Shown here: in pieces, positions 1-7,819 of the stretch | Layout: each line of letters opens with the position of its first letter | How positions within the stretch are numbered: position 1 is the first letter of the stretch | NCBI GenBank assembly: GCA_035574455.1 | Contig: DATLYT010000183.1 | Location: 1 to 14,108 of the forward strand | Direction of reading: 5' to 3' | Source: DATLYT01 sp035574455 | GTDB taxonomy: Bacteria > Bacteroidota > Ignavibacteria > UBA10030 | DNA length: 14,108 nt | Made by a program: the position numbers and the translations under genes | The notes under the pieces: generated by a model | What the model was told of the DNA's origin: nothing | Seen by the model: the letters and a program-made list of their open reading frames with translations, nothing else | Database searches by the model: none

Positions 1-1186
1 TGAGCTGGCCTTCTTGGATGAACTTCTTCAGCGTTGCGTCGTCGATGGTTTGTGCGAGGTCGGCGAGAATGAGCTTTGTCGGCGGCGCGCCAGCTCCCGC
101 GACGCCGTGACATCCCTGACAGTAGGTTTTGAAAATCGCGCCCCCACGTGGAACTCCCTGTGTGGCAGTAATGTCCGGTCGCAATTCAACAGGCGGCACC
201 CGTTTGCGAACAGGCTTCAAGCTCATGAGGTACTGATACACAGCCTTGGCGTCATCTTCCGGCCACAGCCCGAAGTAGGCGTAGGGCATATGGTTGGTGA
301 GCACTCTGCCGTCCGGTCGAGTTCCGGTGCGAACGGCGAGCAGGAACTGCTCTTCCGTCCACGAACCGATACCCGTTTCAGGGTCGGGCGTCAGGTTCGG
401 ACCGTACGCAAACGCTGGAGCGTCAACCTGTTGGCCGGGACCTTTTTTGCCGAAAGGAATATTCCCGCCCGTGAGAGCACTGTCAGGATAAAATTGGCCT
501 GTATTGAGATCGACGGGAGAGTGGCAATCCAAACAGGGTGTAGCGTGTTCCGTGATATACTTGCCCCATTCGGCAGTGATGCCTTTCTGTGGAGTCGGAA
601 CCGGACCCATTACCTCGGGTCGCGGTTTCATCACCCCGAAGGTGAACAGCGCCTTGGCCAGCAGCGAAGGTTGATGAGCGGGGACGGGATTGTTCACAGG
701 CGGCAGCGAGCGAAGGTACGCGATAATTGAAAGCACATCCTCGTCGGACATCCCGTGGAAGCGCTCGGAGGGCATAATGAACACCGGCCGACCGTCTTTC
801 TTGATCCCTTCTCGGAGCAGCCGAACAAGCTCGCCATCCGTCCATGACCCAATGCCGGTTTGTTCGTCGGGAGTGATGTTCGGGATATACCAGAGGCCAA
901 ACCCAGGACCGAGGTCGCGCAGGTCTTCCACAAATCCTCCGGACGGCGGTCCGACCGGACTTTGGTTCTGTCCATGACACATCCAACACAAAGCGCTGTT
1001 GGTGTACAGAAACTCTCCTCTCGCAATGTGTGCCGAGTCCCGGGGCGCCGACATCTGCGGAACGCGACGATTGACCGGATTATCCCACGCCGCGTTGATG
1101 TAGAGAACTAGCGTAAGGATCAGCACGACGAGCACTCCCACGATCCACGCGAGGATTTTGAGAACGCGCTTGAGAATGGGGTTCAT
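1..1186 (-). CDS. Membrane-anchored tri-heme cytochrome c (partial, C-terminus off the left edge)
   Basis: 395 codons are visible and the reading frame continues past the left edge. Residues 9-30 form one hydrophobic helix (WIVGVLVVLILTLVLY) with basic residues before it, fitting an uncleaved N-terminal anchor with the rest in the periplasm. Three CxxCH haem c sites are present: CWMCH at 67-71, CLDCH at 218-222 and CQGCH at 356-360. The first two modules are internal duplicates, each with a PN(I/L)TPD..TGIGSWT segment and a later Met-Pro that is a likely axial haem ligand. This layout is common in periplasmic electron-transfer cytochromes, including the cytochrome subunits of membrane dehydrogenases; the partner here is unknown. 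The start is set by a strong Shine-Dalgarno AAGGAGGAG (1193-1201) just upstream of the ATG. Family is confident; the physiological partner is not seen. Confidence 0.9.
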   Translation of the reverse strand, partial: MNPILKRVLKILAWIVGVLVVLILTLVLYINAAWDNPVNRRVPQMSAPRDSAHIARGEFLYTNSALCWMCHGQNQSPVGPPSGGFVEDLRDLGPGFGLWYIPNITPDEQTGIGSWTDGELVRLLREGIKKDGRPVFIMPSERFHGMSDEDVLSIIAYLRSLPPVNNPVPAHQPSLLAKALFTFGVMKPRPEVMGPVPTPQKGITAEWGKYITEHATPCLDCHSPVDLNTGQFYPDSALTGGNIPFGKKGPGQQVDAPAFAYGPNLTPDPETGIGSWTEEQFLLAVRTGTRPDGRVLTNHMPYAYFGLWPEDDAKAVYQYLMSLKPVRKRVPPVELRPDITATQGVPRGGAIFKTYCQGCHGVAGAGAPPTKLILADLAQTIDDATLKKFIQEGQL

Positions 1187-1252
1187 GGCAACTCCTCCTT
1201 AAGAAGTGGTCATTAAATAACTGGATTGAAATATCGTCTCCGTCTTTCGAGA

Positions 1253-1271
1253 CTTTTGAAAAATTCAAAAG
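1253..1271. repeat. Perfect 8-bp inverted repeat upstream of the cytochrome gene
   Basis: CTTTTGAA, a 3-base AAA spacer, then TTCAAAAG: perfect 8-bp arms about 70-85 bases upstream of the cytochrome start. It overlaps a second short inverted repeat, GTCTC (1236-1240) with GAGAC (1249-1253). It could be an operator for a dimeric regulator or chance in AT-rich DNA. There is no direct evidence of function. Confidence 0.3.
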
Positions 1272-1342
1272 AGGCGCCACACGAAACCCACCAAGTTCTC
1301 AAAGACGCTTATTTTAACCTAAATTTGATTTTAACGCTCTTT

Positions 1343-1386
1343 GCCTACCTGCGTGAAGCCGAAGCGTCACTTCGGCGAAGGCAGGC
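1343..1386. repeat. REP-like imperfect palindrome between two minus-strand genes
   Basis: Outer arms GCCTACC (1343-1349) and GGCAGGC (1380-1386) pair with one mismatch. Inner arms CCGAAG and CTTCGG pair perfectly around a CGTCA loop. The element begins about 20 bases beyond the stop codon of the amidohydrolase gene, a typical place for an extragenic palindrome. On the minus strand no T-run follows the hairpin, so it does not look like a standard intrinsic terminator, although it may still limit read-through or protect the 3' end. Only one copy is in the window, so its repeat status genome-wide is inferred from its form. Confidence 0.5.
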
Positions 1387-1406
1387 AACTTTGCAGATGT
1401 CTCACC

Positions 1407-4400
1407 TTATTCCTCCCACCAGAACTTCCCACGCTTCTTTGTCGTCGTGCCGATTTCGTCCATCGTCTCGCCGTCATACAGCCTGCCGTTCTTCATCACA
1501 TAGCGGATTGATTCGCTGTTGCGGATGTTCTCAAGCGGATTCTTTTCCAGCACGATGAGGTCGGCAAGTTTGCCCGGTTCGAGCGAGCCGAGGTCGTTGT
1601 CGAGGCCGAGGTATTCCGCGCCGTGAAGCGTTGCCGCGCGGATGGCTTCCATGTTCGTCATCCCACCCTGCTGTAACATCCAGAGCTCCCAGTGAGCGCC
1701 GAGTCCCTGCAGTTGCCCGTGCGCGCCTAACTGGACTTTGCCGCCCGCGTCGAGAATCTTCTTGAGTGCTTTTGAGGTTTCGACGTAATGATAATCATCC
1801 TCGTTGGCCATCTGTCTGCGCCGCGAGCGGGCGTCGATGATTTCGCGGGGGGTAAATCTCAGCAGTCGCTCGTTCTCCCAGACCTTCGTGGTCTGATACC
1901 AGTAGTACTCACCGGAGAGGCCACCGTAGTTCACGATGAGTGTGGGCGTGAGGCCGGTTTTCGATTTCGAAACAAGCTGCACAACATCGTTATAAAGCGG
2001 TGCGATGGGGATGTTGTGCTCGATGCCGGTGTGGCCATCCAACACCATCGTCATGTTCCAGAAGAAGGTGGAGCCGCCTTCGGGCACGACGAGCATTTTC
2101 AGCTCGCGGGCGGCTTCGATTATCTGTTGCCGCTGGTCTCGGCGCGGCTGGTTGTAGCTCTTCACGCTGAACGCACCGACGGCCTTCAACCGACGCAGGT
2201 GTGCCATCGCATCATCGAAGTTGTTGATCACTGCCTTGAAGGAGCCTTCTGCGCCATAGAGAATTGTGCCCGTCGAATACATTCTCGGGCCTACCATGGT
2301 TCCGGCTTTGATCATCTCGGAATTTGAGAAAACATAATCCGTTGTGGCGGAGGGGTCGTGCATGGTCGTTACGCCGAATGCGAGGTTGGCGTAGTAAATC
2401 CAGTTGGTCTGCGGCGACCAGTCGCCAAAGTTACCGTGGGCGTGGACATCGATGATTCCGGGCATGATGTACTTGCCGCTGACGTCGACTCGCTTCGCAT
2501 TGGCAGGAACCGCCACCTGAGTCGAGGGCCCAACAGCGGTAATCCGATTGCGGTCAACCAGAATCGTCGCTTGCGGGATAACTTCCTCACCCTTCATACT
2601 GATGACCGTTGCACCCACGAGGGCGATAACACCCGAAGGGACATCGGTGGTTGCTTGAAATCCAATGTGGATGCCGACGGTATCCGGCTTCTCCTGCACG
2701 GAATCTTTCGCCCCTTCCACGAAGGTGAACGTATTGGTGAGATCGCGGGAGAATAGCTCAGGTCCGAGCGACCAGTAGAGCCGTTTGCTGTTACCACTCC
2801 AGCTGAGATAATTCGCGGCATCGCGTGTGAGCTTCTTGATCGGATAATCTGTGGAGGCGGGGCCAATGTTCACCGGCTGGCCTGTGACAGGAAACGGCGC
2901 GAGGTAAGCTTGATACCGCTCGACAAGTGCAATCCACTGTTCGTCGGGAGAAGGAAGCATCTCCTGCGCGTTATCCGAAACGAAATGGACGCGCCGCTTC
3001 TCCCCCAGCATACCGACGCTAATAAGTGCCGTCTTCTCGCCTTCCCGCGAAAACAGGAAGATGCGGTCGCCCGTTTTCGTGAACTGCGGCCGCGATCCTT
3101 CCTCCGTAATCAGCGTTGCCGACCCACCCTCGGCAGACATCCAATATATTCCGGTCTCTTTGCTGTAAAGATTTCCGCGCAGATTGTTTCCGCCGAGTTT
3201 TCGATAGACGATCTTCTTGCCATCCGGCGAGAATGAGGGTTCGACAAATGTTCCCTTCGCCGTCGTCAGCTTCACCTGGCCGCTTCCGTCGACACGGATT
3301 TTCTGGATCGCCCCCATCTCAGCATCGTTCCAGGTCGCATACACCAGCCACTTGCCGTCAGGCGAGAAGGACGGGAACATCTCCATGTTTTTTTCGTCCT
3401 TCGTAACGCGCTTGGGCGTCCCATTTGGCAGCGATCGAATCCAGAGTTTACCAAGTGCGGCGTAGACAACCGACTTCTCGTCCGGCGCGATCGTGACCCA
3501 CCGTAACATTTTCACGTCGAATTTTTCTGGCGATACCTCCTGCGGGAAACGCACGGCCTCGGTGATCGCATGTTTCATCTTGACCCTGAACGGAATCTCT
3601 GCAACCTGCTTCGACTTCACATCCACCCTCCAAATCTTCCCCTTCGCCCAGATCACAATCTGTTTGTTGTCCGGCGTCCACGAGAAGCCGGGATAGACAC
3701 CGAAAATTGCCCACGCCTCTTGCTGGTCGTGGTCCAGGTTGTCGTAGATGGGCGTCTCCCGTCCGCTCTCGATGTCGTAGAGAAAGAGTACCGATTTCAA
3801 CCCAACACGACGGACAAAGGCGATGGTCTTTCCATCGGGAGACGGCTGCGGTCGAGCCGATCCACCGGCACCGCGGATATACTGCTCAGTCTTCCCTGTC
3901 TCGCGATCAAGCCGTTGAATGACATAAATAACTCCGTACGGGTCTTTATTGTATTGAAATCCACCTCCGGGCGAGACGTCTTCGCTCCAATACAGATACC
4001 GACCGTTCGGTGAAATCGCCGGTTCGCCGGCATCCTGTTCCCAATTCCGTCGCTTGGTGAGTTGAAGCCCGTTCCCACCGCCGATGTGGTACAGCCACAT
4101 CTCCCCGGCTCCGAGTGAACGCGTGTTCCGGTAGTGCTTTCTGCCAATCAAGTACTTTCCATCCGGAGTCCAAACGGCATTGTTCACTTGTCGCTCTTTT
4201 TCTTTCGTAATCTGTTGGGGCTTCGTGCCGTCGACATTCATGATCCAGAGATTGTCGATACCGTCGCGGTCGCTGGTGAAAGAAATTTTCCTTCCATCCG
4301 GGCTGAAACGCGGCTGCACGTCGTATGCCGACCCGCTGGTGAGCGCCTTTGCTTCACCGCCTGCGAAGGGCATGATGTAGATATCGCCCAACAGGTCGAA

Positions 4401-4586
4401 GACAATCCATTTGCCGTCGGGACTGACATCAACGGCCATCCAGGTGCCTTCCGTGGTTTCCAGTTCAAACTCATTCACAGGTCCATGCTTCGCGGTAACA
4501 TCCCACTTGGCATCTTGTTTTTGCTGTGCAGCAAGTGTCAAGCTGAGGGAAAGAACGAGAGAGAACAGAACGCGGAGGGAGTCCAT
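1407..4586 (-). CDS. Secreted PD40 beta-propeller / amidohydrolase fusion protein
   Basis: 1059 residues. A signal peptide (about 1-20, ending LTLAAQQ) sends it out of the cytoplasm. Residues from about 45 to 620 hold at least ten PD40/TolB-type repeats (FSPDGKWLVYA, FSPDGRKISFTSD, WTPDGKYLIG and similar), predicting one or two beta-propellers. From about 655 to the C-terminus is an amidohydrolase-superfamily barrel: HAH at 715-717, candidate bridging Lys809 (SVKSYNQP), His857 (GIEHN), and the terminal ATLHGAEYLGL...GSLEPGKLADLIVL segment typical of imidazolonepropionase/dipeptidase-like members. The motif GAHGQLQGLGAHWE (954-967) sits where most relatives have GTD, putting His956 where the catalytic Asp is expected. 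The substrate is unknown; a cyclic amide or peptide is possible. The start ATG has GAAAGGAA about 7 bases upstream. It is divergent from the small propeller gene at 5012. Confidence 0.9.
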   Translation of the reverse strand: MDSLRVLFSLVLSLSLTLAAQQKQDAKWDVTAKHGPVNEFELETTEGTWMAVDVSPDGKWIVFDLLGDIYIMPFAGGEAKALTSGSAYDVQPRFSPDGRKISFTSDRDGIDNLWIMNVDGTKPQQITKEKERQVNNAVWTPDGKYLIGRKHYRNTRSLGAGEMWLYHIGGGNGLQLTKRRNWEQDAGEPAISPNGRYLYWSEDVSPGGGFQYNKDPYGVIYVIQRLDRETGKTEQYIRGAGGSARPQPSPDGKTIAFVRRVGLKSVLFLYDIESGRETPIYDNLDHDQQEAWAIFGVYPGFSWTPDNKQIVIWAKGKIWRVDVKSKQVAEIPFRVKMKHAITEAVRFPQEVSPEKFDVKMLRWVTIAPDEKSVVYAALGKLWIRSLPNGTPKRVTKDEKNMEMFPSFSPDGKWLVYATWNDAEMGAIQKIRVDGSGQVKLTTAKGTFVEPSFSPDGKKIVYRKLGGNNLRGNLYSKETGIYWMSAEGGSATLITEEGSRPQFTKTGDRIFLFSREGEKTALISVGMLGEKRRVHFVSDNAQEMLPSPDEQWIALVERYQAYLAPFPVTGQPVNIGPASTDYPIKKLTRDAANYLSWSGNSKRLYWSLGPELFSRDLTNTFTFVEGAKDSVQEKPDTVGIHIGFQATTDVPSGVIALVGATVISMKGEEVIPQATILVDRNRITAVGPSTQVAVPANAKRVDVSGKYIMPGIIDVHAHGNFGDWSPQTNWIYYANLAFGVTTMHDPSATTDYVFSNSEMIKAGTMVGPRMYSTGTILYGAEGSFKAVINNFDDAMAHLRRLKAVGAFSVKSYNQPRRDQRQQIIEAARELKMLVVPEGGSTFFWNMTMVLDGHTGIEHNIPIAPLYNDVVQLVSKSKTGLTPTLIVNYGGLSGEYYWYQTTKVWENERLLRFTPREIIDARSRRRQMANEDDYHYVETSKALKKILDAGGKVQLGAHGQLQGLGAHWELWMLQQGGMTNMEAIRAATLHGAEYLGLDNDLGSLEPGKLADLIVLEKNPLENIRNSESIRYVMKNGRLYDGETMDEIGTTTKKRGKFWWEE

Positions 4587-5011
4587 CGTGTATTCCTTTC
4601 TTTTGTGTGTGAATCAAAATGCTGAGGCGCCGTAACATATAAAGAGGTGCGGAGGGATGCAAGCCCCCCGAAATGAATTACTTCAGGGCACTGTGAATTT
4701 AAGCATGGACTCCTTGGGCTATTGTCGGATTGATTCATTGAGAAGGAAATATTACTTTCTGCGGTCACATTGTGCCCAATCTTTTACGCCACGACATTGA
4801 GTATCGTCTTAACTAGAACTGGTCTCAAAATACCCCGTCATGCCCGCTCCCCGCAGTTGCCAGCGGGGATCAAGCAGGTATCTAAAAATGGCTATAGAAC
4901 AGATTCCGTCCCCGACGAAAGACGTGTCGGGGCAAACCCCGTTGAACAGGGCAAGTTTTACAATCCTATGGAATGACTTTCTTTCCAATCACGTAACGGC
5001 CTCTCAACACC
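4587..5011. other. Divergent intergenic region, 425 bases
   Basis: This separates the minus-strand propeller-amidohydrolase gene from the plus-strand small propeller gene and must hold both promoters. About a third is the palindromic repeat at 4837-4977. The rest is AT-richer, with no open frame I would call a gene. I found no convincing TTTG/TAnnTTTG promoter for either gene; for the minus-strand gene only a poor TTGCAT/TATGTT pair is visible near 4640-4670. Confidence 0.6.
4837..4977. repeat. MITE-like palindromic repeat, 141 bases
   Basis: The ends are an imperfect terminal inverted repeat: GTCATGCC (4837-4844) against GGAATGAC (4970-4977), 7 of 8 pairing. Inside are two hairpins: CCCCGC (4849-4854) with GCGGGG (4863-4868), and CCCCGAC (4910-4916) with GTCGGGG (4926-4932). 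The linker between them contains ATCTAAAAATGGCTATAGAA. The GTCATnCCCGC...GCGGGGAT layout with a second hairpin and a closing GGAATGAC is the form of short non-coding mobile repeats found in many bacterial genomes. No target-site duplication is evident. It ends 34 bases before the ATG of the small propeller gene, so it may affect that gene's expression. Confidence 0.55.
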
Positions 5012-5917
5012 ATGAAAAATTCCTTTCAAGCTACGGTTTGCTCGTTGCTAATCATCACCTGCACAACATTCGCTCAAACTGCGCCTCCTTCGACGGATAT
5101 CTGGCTTGCACCGCTCAACGTGAGCGGAACGAAGCTGAGCGTTGGCACACCGGTGAACATCACCAACCGCGCCGGCTATGATAACCAGCCGTCCTTTCTT
5201 CACAGCGGCACCGGAATCCTCTACACCGTCATGCAAAGCGACCCACCCGGTCCGCAAGCCCCAACACAGACGGAGATTTTTCTGTACGACCTGAGAACAA
5301 AGAAAACCAGTCGCATGACTCGAACGGCAGAGAGCGAGTATTCCGCAACCGTCATCCCTGGCGGAAAGTATTTTTCAGTAGTGCGGGTAGAGCCGGATTC
5401 CACACAGCGACTCTGGCGTTTCAGGATGGACGGCACACAACCGACAGTTGTCCTGCCCACCATCAAGCCGGTCGGGTACCACGCGTGGGTCGACTCGAAC
5501 ACCGTTGCGCTGTTTGTACTCGGAAACCCTCCAACACTCCAGCTTGCGACCGTCAGCACTGGGTTGGCAGATATCATTATCGGAAATATCGGCCGCTCGC
5601 TGCATAAGGTTCCGCGTAAACGCGCCGTTAGCTTTGTGCAAAAAATGACGAACGAGGAATGGTGGATTAAACAACTTGATGTCTCCACGCGCTCGGTTAC
5701 GTCGATTGTCCGCACGTTGCCACGCAGCGAGGATTACGCTTGGACACCGGACGGCATCATCCTGATGGGACAGGGCTCGAAACTGTTCAGCTTCAAGCCG
5801 GGAGTGTCAAAGGATTGGACCGAAGTTGCCGATTTTTCGAGTCACAAGATTAACGGGATTACGAGAATCGCGGTGAGCCCACAGGGCAACTGGATTGCAT
5901 TTGTCGCTACAGAATAA
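5012..5917 (+). CDS. Secreted TolB-like beta-propeller protein, function unknown
   Basis: 301 residues. An N-terminal signal peptide (MKNSFQATVCSLLIITCTTFAQ) predicts export, with cleavage near residue 22. The rest has diverged PD40/TolB-like strands: YDNQPSFLHSGTGILYTV near 50-66, ATVIPGGKYFSVVRV near 110-125, YAWTPDGIILMGQG near 243-256 and IAVSPQGNWIAFVATE at the end. At about 300 residues it is shorter than TolB (about 430) and lacks a recognisable TolB N-terminal domain, so it is probably a stand-alone six-bladed propeller. It has no enzymatic motif. No clear Shine-Dalgarno precedes the ATG, but this start is the one giving a signal peptide. It ends in the terminator shared with the convergent ferritin gene. 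A binding or scaffold role is likely; the partner is unknown. Confidence 0.8.
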   Translation: MKNSFQATVCSLLIITCTTFAQTAPPSTDIWLAPLNVSGTKLSVGTPVNITNRAGYDNQPSFLHSGTGILYTVMQSDPPGPQAPTQTEIFLYDLRTKKTSRMTRTAESEYSATVIPGGKYFSVVRVEPDSTQRLWRFRMDGTQPTVVLPTIKPVGYHAWVDSNTVALFVLGNPPTLQLATVSTGLADIIIGNIGRSLHKVPRKRAVSFVQKMTNEEWWIKQLDVSTRSVTSIVRTLPRSEDYAWTPDGIILMGQGSKLFSFKPGVSKDWTEVADFSSHKINGITRIAVSPQGNWIAFVATE

Positions 5918-5921
5918 AAAA

Positions 5922-5947
5922 AAGCCCGGTCGTTGAAGACCAGGCTT
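5922..5947 (-). terminator. Intrinsic terminator of the ferritin gene, possibly bidirectional
   Basis: AAGCC-c-GGTC, loop GTTGAA, GACC-a-GGCTT forms a 9-bp stem with one internal mismatch. Read on the minus strand the hairpin is followed by a run of eight T (5916-5923 complement, partly overlapping the stem), a standard rho-independent terminator about 29 bases past the ferritin stop. It lies directly after the stop codon of the convergent propeller gene and could act weakly in that direction, although no T-run follows there. Confidence 0.8.
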
Positions 5948-5975
5948 GATTGTCGAAGAACCTACCTCATCGATG

Positions 5976-6467
5976 TCAGCTTCCGCGGGCACCTAACTGC
6001 CGGTCGAGCATGATTAATCCTGCCGGCATATCACCGACCATCTTCAACTGCTCGATGATATCGCCCGCCGTTTTCTCTTCTTCCACCTGCTCGGTAATAA
6101 ACCACTGGAGCATGACCTGCGTCGGGTAATCTTTATCCTTCACCGCCATTTCATACAATCGGTTGATCAACCCGCTGACTTTTTTCTCGTGTTCCAGCAC
6201 CTGTTTCATCACTTCCAACGGTTTCTTGAACTCCGTCGGCGGCTTATCGATCGCATCCAGAATCACTCGACCGTTGCGTTCCGTAATGTAGCGGAAGATT
6301 TTCATGGCGTGCTCGTACTCCTCTTTGCTTTGGAGCGCCATCCAGTGGGCGAAGCCGGGGAGGTTGGCCTCCTGAAAATGCGCGGACATCGAAAGATAGA
6401 GATACGAAGAATACAGCTCATGATTGATCTGCTCGTTTAAGGCTTTCAGCATGGACTTCGAAAGCAT
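5976..6467 (-). CDS. ftnA: Non-haem bacterial ferritin
   Basis: 163 residues, the normal length for bacterial ferritin, which stores iron as a mineral core in a 24-subunit cytoplasmic cage. All ferroxidase-centre residues known from E. coli FtnA are present at the same numbers: Glu17, Glu50, His53, Glu94, Gln127 and Glu130 (contexts NHELYSSY, KEEYEHA, EHEKKV, ITEQVEEE). No haem-binding Met typical of bacterioferritin is evident. The frame is open 34 codons further upstream, but the start MLSKSMLKALNEQ is preferred because AAGGAG lies 7 bases upstream and the protein then matches the family length. It is 71 bases downstream of dctM on the same strand with no terminator visible between, so some read-through is possible, but it also has its own promoter candidate. 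Confidence 0.95.
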   Translation of the reverse strand: MLSKSMLKALNEQINHELYSSYLYLSMSAHFQEANLPGFAHWMALQSKEEYEHAMKIFRYITERNGRVILDAIDKPPTEFKKPLEVMKQVLEHEKKVSGLINRLYEMAVKDKDYPTQVMLQWFITEQVEEEKTAGDIIEQLKMVGDMPAGLIMLDRQLGARGS

Positions 6468-6474
6468 AGCAGCG

Positions 6475-6480
6475 CTCCTT
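6475..6480 (-). promoter_or_regulatory. Ribosome binding site fixing the ferritin start
   Basis: AAGGAG, seven bases before the ATG at 6467. It argues against the longer in-frame extension reaching 6569. Confidence 0.8.
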
Positions 6481-6502
6481 TCTCTGGTCGTTAAGTGGTG
6501 TG

Positions 6503-6510
6503 CAAATGTA
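6503..6510 (-). promoter_or_regulatory. Candidate Bacteroidota-type -7 element for ferritin
   Basis: TACATTTG matches the TAnnTTTG consensus of Bacteroidota primary-sigma promoters exactly and would place the transcript start about 30 bases before the ferritin ATG. The matching -33 TTTG is not found at the right distance (CTGG-like there), so this is tentative. Confidence 0.35.
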
Positions 6511-6538
6511 GCAAACTTCTTCTGATTCTTCCAGTCCC

Positions 6539-7819
6539 TTACTGTGTTCCCATTGTCCTGACAAGCCAAAGGCTCATCTCCGGCACGTACGTAATAACCA
6601 GAAGGGCTACGAGCAGAATGCCGATGAAGACGAGCACGGACCGCGTGATATGGAAGATCGACTTTTGAAACCGAAGACTGGACAAGAACAGATTCAGCCC
6701 GACTGGCGGCGTGAGGTAGCCGATTTCAAGGTTTGTCAAGAAAATGATCCCTAAATGAATGGGGTCGATTTGAAATTCTTTGGCAATCGGGAGGATGAGG
6801 GGGACGACGACGATGAGCGCTGAGAAGATGTCCATCATCATCCCGACGACAATCAGGAACGCATTGAGGATCAGCAGAAAGGTCACCTTGCCGCCGATGT
6901 TCTCCTGCACCAGCACGAAGAGCTGTTGTGGTACCTGTTCATCAATCAAATAGTTGGTGAGGCCCCACGCGGTCCCAACGATGGAAAGAATCGCGCCGAC
7001 AATAAGCATGCTTTCTTTCATCACCCTCGGCACATCGCGCCGCATGGTGAGGTCTTTGTAGACAAACACAACAACGAAGAACACATAACACGCAACCACG
7101 GCGGCCGCTTCCGTAGCGGTGAAGATGCCGCCGTAAATGCCGCCGAGAATAATGATCGGGAGTGGAATCTCCCACGCAGCTTCCCGAACAGTCTTTATGA
7201 CATTGCTCCAGACAAACGGCGTTTTCGGGACGTTGGCCCGAACACCCACCCGAACGCTGTAGAGCGCGAGCACGAAAACGAGGAAGAACCCAGGCAGAAT
7301 GCCCGCCACAAACAGCTGGTCGACACTCACCTTGGCAACAAGACCGTAGATGATAATCGGCAGACTCGGAGGAAAGAGAAGGCCAAGACTGCCCGAGGTG
7401 GTGACCAAGCCGAGCGAGAACTGCTCAGGGTACTGTTCTTTCAATAAAGCCGGATACAACAATCCACCAAGTGCGACGATGGTTACGCCCGAAGCACCCG
7501 TGAAGGCCGTAAAGAACGCGCAGGTTAAGAGCACGACGATTGCCAAACCGCCCGGCATCCAGCCGAACAACGCTTGAGCAAGGTTGACAAGGCGCCGGGG
7601 TGAGTTGCTCTCGGCGAGCATATAGCCCGCAAACGTGAAAAGGGGGATGGCGATTAGCGTCGGGGTTTCGGCAATTTTGTAGAGGTCGATGATGACGGAC
7701 GAGGTATCGATGCCGGCATTGTAAAAAGCGATGAGAGCAATGGCGCCAATGATGGAAAAGAGCGGGGCGCCACAGAGCGCCATCAGAATCAGACCGATGA
7801 TGATGAGCCAGATGTCCAT
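6539..7819 (-). CDS. dctM: TRAP transporter large permease subunit (DctM family)
   Basis: 426 residues, the usual DctM length, very hydrophobic with about twelve membrane segments. It is the transport channel of a tripartite ATP-independent periplasmic (TRAP) system, driven by a sodium or proton gradient. Family motifs are clear: AFFTAFTGASGVTIVALGG, SGSLGLLFPPSLPIIIYG in the first half, and NLEIGYLTPPVGLNLFL in the second, the two pseudo-symmetric hairpin regions of DctM. The start overlaps the dctQ stop by one base (TGATG), with GGAGAG eight bases upstream inside dctQ, so translation is probably coupled. It is the last gene of the tatT-dctP-dctQ-dctM operon. Confidence 0.97.
   Translation of the reverse strand: MDIWLIIIGLILMALCGAPLFSIIGAIALIAFYNAGIDTSSVIIDLYKIAETPTLIAIPLFTFAGYMLAESNSPRRLVNLAQALFGWMPGGLAIVVLLTCAFFTAFTGASGVTIVALGGLLYPALLKEQYPEQFSLGLVTTSGSLGLLFPPSLPIIIYGLVAKVSVDQLFVAGILPGFFLVFVLALYSVRVGVRANVPKTPFVWSNVIKTVREAAWEIPLPIIILGGIYGGIFTATEAAAVVACYVFFVVVFVYKDLTMRRDVPRVMKESMLIVGAILSIVGTAWGLTNYLIDEQVPQQLFVLVQENIGGKVTFLLILNAFLIVVGMMMDIFSALIVVVPLILPIAKEFQIDPIHLGIIFLTNLEIGYLTPPVGLNLFLSSLRFQKSIFHITRSVLVFIGILLVALLVITYVPEMSLWLVRTMGTQ

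Noticed and set aside
14..730. Plus-strand open frame of 238 codons
   Set aside because: It is antisense to the cytochrome gene, whose three CxxCH sites and duplicated modules show the real frame. The plus-strand protein has no recognisable motif.
483..1026. Minus-strand open frames of 168 and 110 codons
   Set aside because: They are in other frames of the cytochrome gene, which itself reads through in the correct frame from 1186 to the left edge.
1788..2756. Plus-strand open frames of 179 and 132 codons
   Set aside because: They are antisense to the amidohydrolase domain, where metal-site motifs show the coding strand.
6468..6569. 34-residue N-terminal extension of ferritin
   Set aside because: The ribosome site AAGGAG before 6467, the family length and FtnA numbering all fit the shorter protein. 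The extension would also overlap the dctM end.
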